Shown: positions 60,446 through 64,000 of the stretch, one piece after another | How the letters are laid out: the number at the start of each line of letters is the position of its first letter | How positions within the stretch are numbered: position 1 is the first letter of the stretch | From: Oscillibacter valericigenes Sjm18-20 | Lineage (GTDB): Bacteria; Bacillota; Clostridia; Oscillospirales; Oscillospiraceae | Assembly: GCA_000283575.1 (NCBI GenBank) | Contig: AP012044.1 | Coordinates: 1,984,001-2,048,000, forward strand | Direction of reading: 5' to 3' | DNA: 64,000 bases | Notes under the pieces: generated by a model | The model's input: only the letters and a program-made list of their open reading frames with translations | Database searches by the model: none | Told to the model about the DNA's origin: nothing | Made by a program: the position numbers and the translations under genes

Positions 60446-61150
60446 ATGCCTCATTGGCTGGAAAAACTTCTAAATTTGCTCCGCCGTCTGGGTTTGCTGC
60501 CCCGGACACCGGTTCACTATATCGGCGGAAGCGACACCCTGCCTCCGCCCCTGACCCGCGAGCGGGAGGCAGAGCTACTGCTGCGCATCGGCGAGACCGA
60601 CGCACGTCAGGAGCTGATCGAGCACAATCTTCGCCTTGTGGTTTACATAGCCCGCCGTTTTGAAAATACCAAGATTAATATTGAAGACCTGATTTCCATT
60701 GGCACCATCGGTTTAATCAAAGCGGTGGAAACCTATAAGCCCGATAAAAATATCAAGCTGGCGACTTACGCCAGCCGTTGTATCGAAAACGAAATTTTAA
60801 TGTACCTTCGCAAAAACGCGGGCCGTAAAGGCGAGGTCTCCTTTGACGAGCCGTTAAATACGGATTGGGATGGCAATGAGCTTCTCCTCTCCGACGTTCT
60901 GGGTACCGATGCGGACGTGGTCATGCGCCCGATCGAGGACGACGTGGACCGAAGTCTCTTGTCTGCTGCTTTAAAAATCCTCTCTCCCCGGGAAAAGGAA
61001 ATCATCACGTTGCGTTTCGGGCTAAACGGCGGTAAGGAGCGCACTCAAAAAGAGGTGGCCGACCACCTCGGTATTTCCCAGTCCTATATCTCCCGCCTGG
61101 AAAAACGCATTATTCAGAGATTGAAAAAAGAAATTCTTCGCCTTAGTTAG
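60446..61150 (+). CDS. sigE: RNA polymerase sporulation sigma factor SigE (pro-sigma-E)
   Basis: A 234-residue sigma-70 family protein that aligns closely with B. subtilis sigma-E. A pro-peptide of about 24 residues ([20 protein letters not shown]...) ends at the cleavage context [13 protein letters not shown] (about 24-36). Region 2 follows ([15 protein letters not shown]...[36 protein letters not shown]), then [28 protein letters not shown], and region 4 with helix-turn-helix [23 protein letters not shown]. It drives the early mother-cell programme. GGGAGG precedes the ATG. A hairpin (61206-61231) follows the stop. Confidence 0.95.
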   Translation: MPHWLEKLLNLLRRLGLLPRTPVHYIGGSDTLPPPLTREREAELLLRIGETDARQELIEHNLRLVVYIARRFENTKINIEDLISIGTIGLIKAVETYKPDKNIKLATYASRCIENEILMYLRKNAGRKGEVSFDEPLNTDWDGNELLLSDVLGTDADVVMRPIEDDVDRSLLSAALKILSPREKEIITLRFGLNGGKERTQKEVADHLGISQSYISRLEKRIIQRLKKEILRLS

Positions 61151-61203
61151 AAAACTAATACAAAGGGATTTCACTTTACTCATAGTTGCTTTCAATATTT
61201 ACA

Positions 61204-61231
61204 ACGCCCGACTGCGAAGCGGCCGGGCGTA
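61204..61231 (+). other. hairpin downstream of sigE
   Basis: ACGCCCG / CGGGCGT with an inner GC loop region is followed by TAAAAT, not a T-run. It is a weak terminator candidate for sigE. Confidence 0.45.
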
Positions 61232-61244
61232 AAATATGAAAAAA

Positions 61245-61575
61245 AGAGACTGCCTCATAGCAGCCCGGACTTCCTTATTTCCCTATTTTCCATCACGGCC
61301 CGCACCCCCCCAATACTATGCATTTGCAGATGAAGGGGGGTGAATGAGGAATAGGATACTTGCCAAGACAATGGCCCCGCCCGGCCGTGTAGACCCCGTT
61401 ATAACCTGCACCTTTACGGACAGGTGGGTTGCCTCCAGCACGCTTTATCGCTTCCAACTTCCAGCCGCAAACGGCAGCCGGGAGGCCTGCGAACCACGGA
61501 CTGATCCGGCATCCCTTATAACGAAATGTGGGTTAAAAAAAGGTCTATCACGCACCGCGCAGGGTCTCAAATAAA
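61245..61575. ncRNA. highly structured intergenic locus, candidate noncoding RNA (family and strand unresolved)
   Basis: A 330-base stretch without a convincing gene contains nested long-range pairs: CACCCCCC (61302-61309) with GGGGGGTG (61334-61341); GTG-TAGACC (about 61387-61395) with GGTCTA-T-CAC (61541-61550); CGTTATAA (61397-61404) with TTATAACG (61516-61523); and GCCTCC (61431) with GGAGGC (61481). On the minus strand its ends (CCCTGC and GCGGGG) also pair and enclose an asymmetric T-rich bubble, a 6S-like layout directly downstream of DUF1292. A 76-codon frame here lacks family features. Existence of structure is seen; RNA identity and direction are inferred. Confidence 0.5.
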
Positions 61576-61599
61576 GATGATTGCAATCTGGAAGAGTTG

Positions 61600-61896
61600 T
61601 CAGGAGTTTTCGTCCTCTTCGTCTTCAAACAGAGCTTCCATAAACAGGTCGTACACTGTATTCAGTTCCTCGTCAGAGTCCAGCGTGGAGAGCATTTCTT
61701 CTCCGTTTTCCGTAACGGATTTCAAGATTACCAGCCCGGTGTCCGGGTCCTCCTCGTCGGAGTCCTCGGTCTCGGCAGGGAAGAAAGCCATGTATTTCTG
61801 GCCGTTGTGCTCCAGTGCGTCCACGAATTCCAATTCAATATCGTTACCATTCTCATCCGTGATCGTGATAAATGTGGGGCCGAGATCCTCGCTCAT
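61600..61896 (-). CDS. DUF1292 family protein (YrzB-like)
   Basis: A 98-residue acidic protein starting MSEDLGPTFITITDENGNDIELEFVD, with the central block HNGQKYMAFFPAE and a very acidic C terminus (FEDEEDENS). It matches DUF1292, whose B. subtilis member YrzB lies in the yrr/yrz region that also contains mltG and trhP. The ATG follows AAAGGAGG. Function is unknown. The gap 61897-62183 holds the divergent promoters. Confidence 0.88.
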   Translation of the reverse strand: MSEDLGPTFITITDENGNDIELEFVDALEHNGQKYMAFFPAETEDSDEEDPDTGLVILKSVTENGEEMLSTLDSDEELNTVYDLFMEALFEDEEDENS

Positions 61897-62076
61897 GGGA
61901 ACGCCTCCTTTGCTGTCTTCATTGGGTATATTGTAACCGCTCCGGCGGGAAAATGCAAGCGTGTCAGACTTGGAAATGATGGAAAATTAAAATTAAGCAG
62001 CAAAAAATTTTTGAAATTTACAAAATATTCGTATAATTTGGGAACTTTTTCAAAGGAAAATGCGACAATTTGGGTG

Positions 62077-62107
62077 TTGACAGGAATGGTAAAATAAAAG
62101 ATATTAT
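62077..62107 (+). promoter_or_regulatory. promoter of the penicillin-binding protein gene
   Basis: A perfect TTGACA (62077-62082) is followed after 17-19 bases by GATATT/TATTAT (62100-62107). A second AT-rich pair (TTGAAA 62011, TATAAT 62032) has a 15-base spacer and is less likely. Confidence 0.55.
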
Positions 62108-62183
62108 GGTGCATTATGTGCAGTCATTTGGCCTGGGAGCAAAATGATGATGCCCCAAATTTTGGAAAAGGAGGTGCCCTGCA

Positions 62184-64000
62184 TTGGAACAGCACGGCAG
62201 ACACGAGCAAACCCCGCAGCCTCATGAGCACCGACGTCGTCAGAGCACCAGAAGAAATACCACAGGTACGATTTGGTTTGTGGTTCGGACTCTTCTTTTG
62301 ATTGGCATTTTGTCCAGCGCGATGATCGCCGGCATTTTCATGTATTACGTGAAGACAACGCTGACACCGACGCTGAATGTGAACGCCGACGATTACACCA
62401 TGAATCTCAGCTCCGTCATCATGTACCAAAACAAGGAGACAAACGAGTGGGAAAAGCTCCAGATGATCTACGGCGACGAAAACCGCATCTGGGTGGATTA
62501 TGACCAGATCCCGGACGCCATGTGGCAGGCGGCGGTGTCTATCGAGGATCAGCGCTTTTTCAAGCACCACGGCGTGGACTGGAAGCGGACCGCCGGAGCC
62601 ACGGCGAACCTGTTCCTGCACACCAGCAGTACCTACGGCGGGTCCACCATCACCCAGCAGCTTCTGAAAAATATGACCAAAGACGACGACAACACGGTAA
62701 ACCGCAAGGTTCGGGAGATTTTCCGGGCGCTGGAGTTTGAAAAGAAGTATTCCAAAGAGGAGATCCTGGAGCTCTATCTCAACACCATTTATCTGGGACA
62801 GACCTGCTACGGCGTCCAGACCGCGGCGCAGTATTACTTCGGCAAGGACGTGTCGGAGTTGTCGGTGGCGGAGTGCGCCAGCATCATTGCTATCACCAAT
62901 AACCCCTCGCTGTACGGCCCCATGTCCACCGTCACCATCACGAATTCGGATACCGGCGTAAAAAAGACGGCGCGGGAGATGAATAAGGACCGCCAGCGGA
63001 ACATCCTGAGCAAGATGCTGAAGCTGGGGTATATTGACGAGGACACCTATCAGAAGGCGCTGAATGAGGAGCTGCAGTTTACCGACGGCTCCGTCTCCGC
63101 CCAGGAACTGGTGGCCGCCGACAATGCCGAGAAAAATGAAGTAGCAACCACCGGCATCAGATCTCACTTTGTGGATCAGGTGATTATGGATGTCTCCAAC
63201 GACCTTGCAAAGGAGCTTGGCATTTCGTCCAAGGAGGCGCGCATCAAGTTGAATAACGGCGGATACACAATTTATTCCACCGTGGACCCGCATATCCAGG
63301 AGATTGCCGAGTCTGTGTATGAGGACCGATCAAATCTGGACGTGACTTCCTCCAGCGGCCAGAAGCTCCAGTCCGGCATTACCATCGTGGACCCCTCTAC
63401 CGGCAATGTGGTGGCCATGGTGGGCGAGGTGGGCAAGAAGGTTCGGAATCTGGGCTGGAATTATGCCGTCGGTAACCGCCAGTGCGGCTCCGCCATCAAG
63501 CCTGTTACGGTCTATTCCCCGGCCTTGGACGCCGGGGTTATCACCATGGCGTCCACCTTTGACGATTACCCTGTCAAGCTGCTGTACGATAAGCCGTGGC
63601 CGAAGAATTCGCCCCAGGGCTACAAGGGTTGGACAACCCTTGCCAAAGGCGTTGCAAACTCCGTCAACACTGTGGCCGTGCAGGTCATTGAAAAGCTGGG
63701 CGTTCAGAACTCCTTCACCTTTGCCACGGAGAAGATGAATCTGGATCTGGTGGCCGACGATATCAATACGGCATCCCTGGGTTTGGGCGGTTTGACCAAC
63801 GGCGTTTCTACCGAGGAGATGGCCGCAGCCTTCGCGGTGTTCCCAAACGACGGCGTATACAACTCGCCCCGACTGTACACAAAGGTGGATGATGCCAACG
63901 GCAACACGATTCTAGATAACGAGACGGACACGCACGTGGCCGTGAAGGAGACCACCGCGTATTTCATGAATCAGCTCCTGCAGGGCGTTATGAGCAACGG
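62184..64000 (+). CDS. class A penicillin-binding protein (PBP1A type), 3' truncated
   Basis: The frame starts at a TTG at 62184 with GGAGGTG 7 bases upstream and stays open to the window edge (605 codons visible). A His/Arg-rich cytoplasmic tail and one transmembrane helix (about 38-58) precede the GT51 transglycosylase domain, with catalytic Glu in SIEDQRFFKHHGVDW (about 119-133), TYGGSTITQQLLKN and the RKVREI motif. The transpeptidase domain begins near residue 390. SxxK is present as SAIK (about residue 436) and SxN as SVN (about residue 494); KTG would lie beyond the edge. It polymerises and cross-links peptidoglycan together with MltG encoded upstream. Confidence 0.93.
   Translation, partial: MEQHGRHEQTPQPHEHRRRQSTRRNTTGTIWFVVRTLLLIGILSSAMIAGIFMYYVKTTLTPTLNVNADDYTMNLSSVIMYQNKETNEWEKLQMIYGDENRIWVDYDQIPDAMWQAAVSIEDQRFFKHHGVDWKRTAGATANLFLHTSSTYGGSTITQQLLKNMTKDDDNTVNRKVREIFRALEFEKKYSKEEILELYLNTIYLGQTCYGVQTAAQYYFGKDVSELSVAECASIIAITNNPSLYGPMSTVTITNSDTGVKKTAREMNKDRQRNILSKMLKLGYIDEDTYQKALNEELQFTDGSVSAQELVAADNAEKNEVATTGIRSHFVDQVIMDVSNDLAKELGISSKEARIKLNNGGYTIYSTVDPHIQEIAESVYEDRSNLDVTSSSGQKLQSGITIVDPSTGNVVAMVGEVGKKVRNLGWNYAVGNRQCGSAIKPVTVYSPALDAGVITMASTFDDYPVKLLYDKPWPKNSPQGYKGWTTLAKGVANSVNTVAVQVIEKLGVQNSFTFATEKMNLDLVADDINTASLGLGGLTNGVSTEEMAAAFAVFPNDGVYNSPRLYTKVDDANGNTILDNETDTHVAVKETTAYFMNQLLQGVMSN

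Noticed and set aside
61344-61574. A 76-codon plus-strand frame in the sigE-DUF1292 gap.
   Set aside because: Although GGGGGGTGA precedes its ATG, it lies inside the strongly structured locus, its product has no recognisable fold, and its end runs through paired stems. A structured RNA explains the interval better.
61245-61575. RNase P RNA, tmRNA or SRP RNA.
   Set aside because: None of the invariant blocks I know (GAGGAAAGTC and ACAGAA of RNase P, the tRNA-like ends of tmRNA, the GGAA/AGCAG apical motif of SRP RNA) are present on either strand.
1-64000. CRISPR arrays, insertion sequences, prophage or integration sites.
   Set aside because: No regularly spaced direct repeats, transposase motifs, phage structural genes or tRNA-adjacent attachment repeats were seen.

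Overview
The window looks like a chromosomal segment of a spore-forming, obligately fermentative member of the Clostridia, most likely family Oscillospiraceae (Oscillibacter/Dysosmobacter/Lawsonibacter-like). This rests on moderately high GC (about 55-60% by eye), a spoIIGA-sigE pair, SLH-domain surface proteins, a T-box leader, PcrA/RqcH/Mini-RNase III housekeeping genes, and DUF6179/DUF6323/DUF5711-type genes typical of that group. The genus is not certain. I found no rRNA, tRNA, CRISPR array, insertion sequence or prophage.

Layout. 1-9.4 kb: envelope and proteostasis genes (DUF5711-like fragment, CvpA, ClpE-like unfoldase with N-terminal zinc finger), a flavodoxin/ferredoxin fusion, a P-loop protein, TrmO, and a T-box-controlled threonyl-tRNA synthetase lacking the TGS domain. 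9.7-16.6 kb: pyruvate carboxylase, then a TAXI-type TRAP binding protein and its fused permease. 17-25.2 kb: a MacA/MacB-like tripartite exporter operon ending in an SLH protein, a candidate 6S-like RNA, and an SLH-anchored GH25 lysozyme. 25.2-36.6 kb: housekeeping genes in both orientations (DUF6179/DUF6323, mrnC, rqcH, pcrA, CDP-alcohol phosphotransferase, two hydrolases, AAG glycosylase, EamA exporter, membrane protein).

36.7-53.5 kb is the most distinctive part, a metabolic island. It holds a FadR-type regulator, a lipoate ligase, an E1-alpha/E1-beta pair followed by a small degenerate E2-like protein, an MBL hydrolase on the other strand, a DctQMP TRAP transporter, and a complete E1-alpha/E1-beta/E2/E3 set of the acetoin-dehydrogenase type whose E3 carries its own lipoyl domain. 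A pseudouridine synthase and a PucR/CdaR-like regulator follow. An identical 11-bp operator (TGGTATTACCA and its reverse complement) overlaps the FadR-family promoter and sits upstream of the lipoate ligase operon. That suggests one regulator controls uptake of lipoate onto, and expression of, the dehydrogenase. The TRAP transporter between the two dehydrogenase sets probably imports a carboxylate or related substrate.

53.7-64 kb: cell-wall and sporulation genes. These are a WecG/TagA glycosyltransferase, a tiny Cys/Gly-repeat membrane protein, MltG, a U32 peptidase-family tRNA hydroxylation protein, a COG2509-type flavoprotein, SpoIIGA-SigE, a highly structured intergenic locus that may encode a noncoding RNA, DUF1292, and the start of a class A penicillin-binding protein that runs off the right edge.
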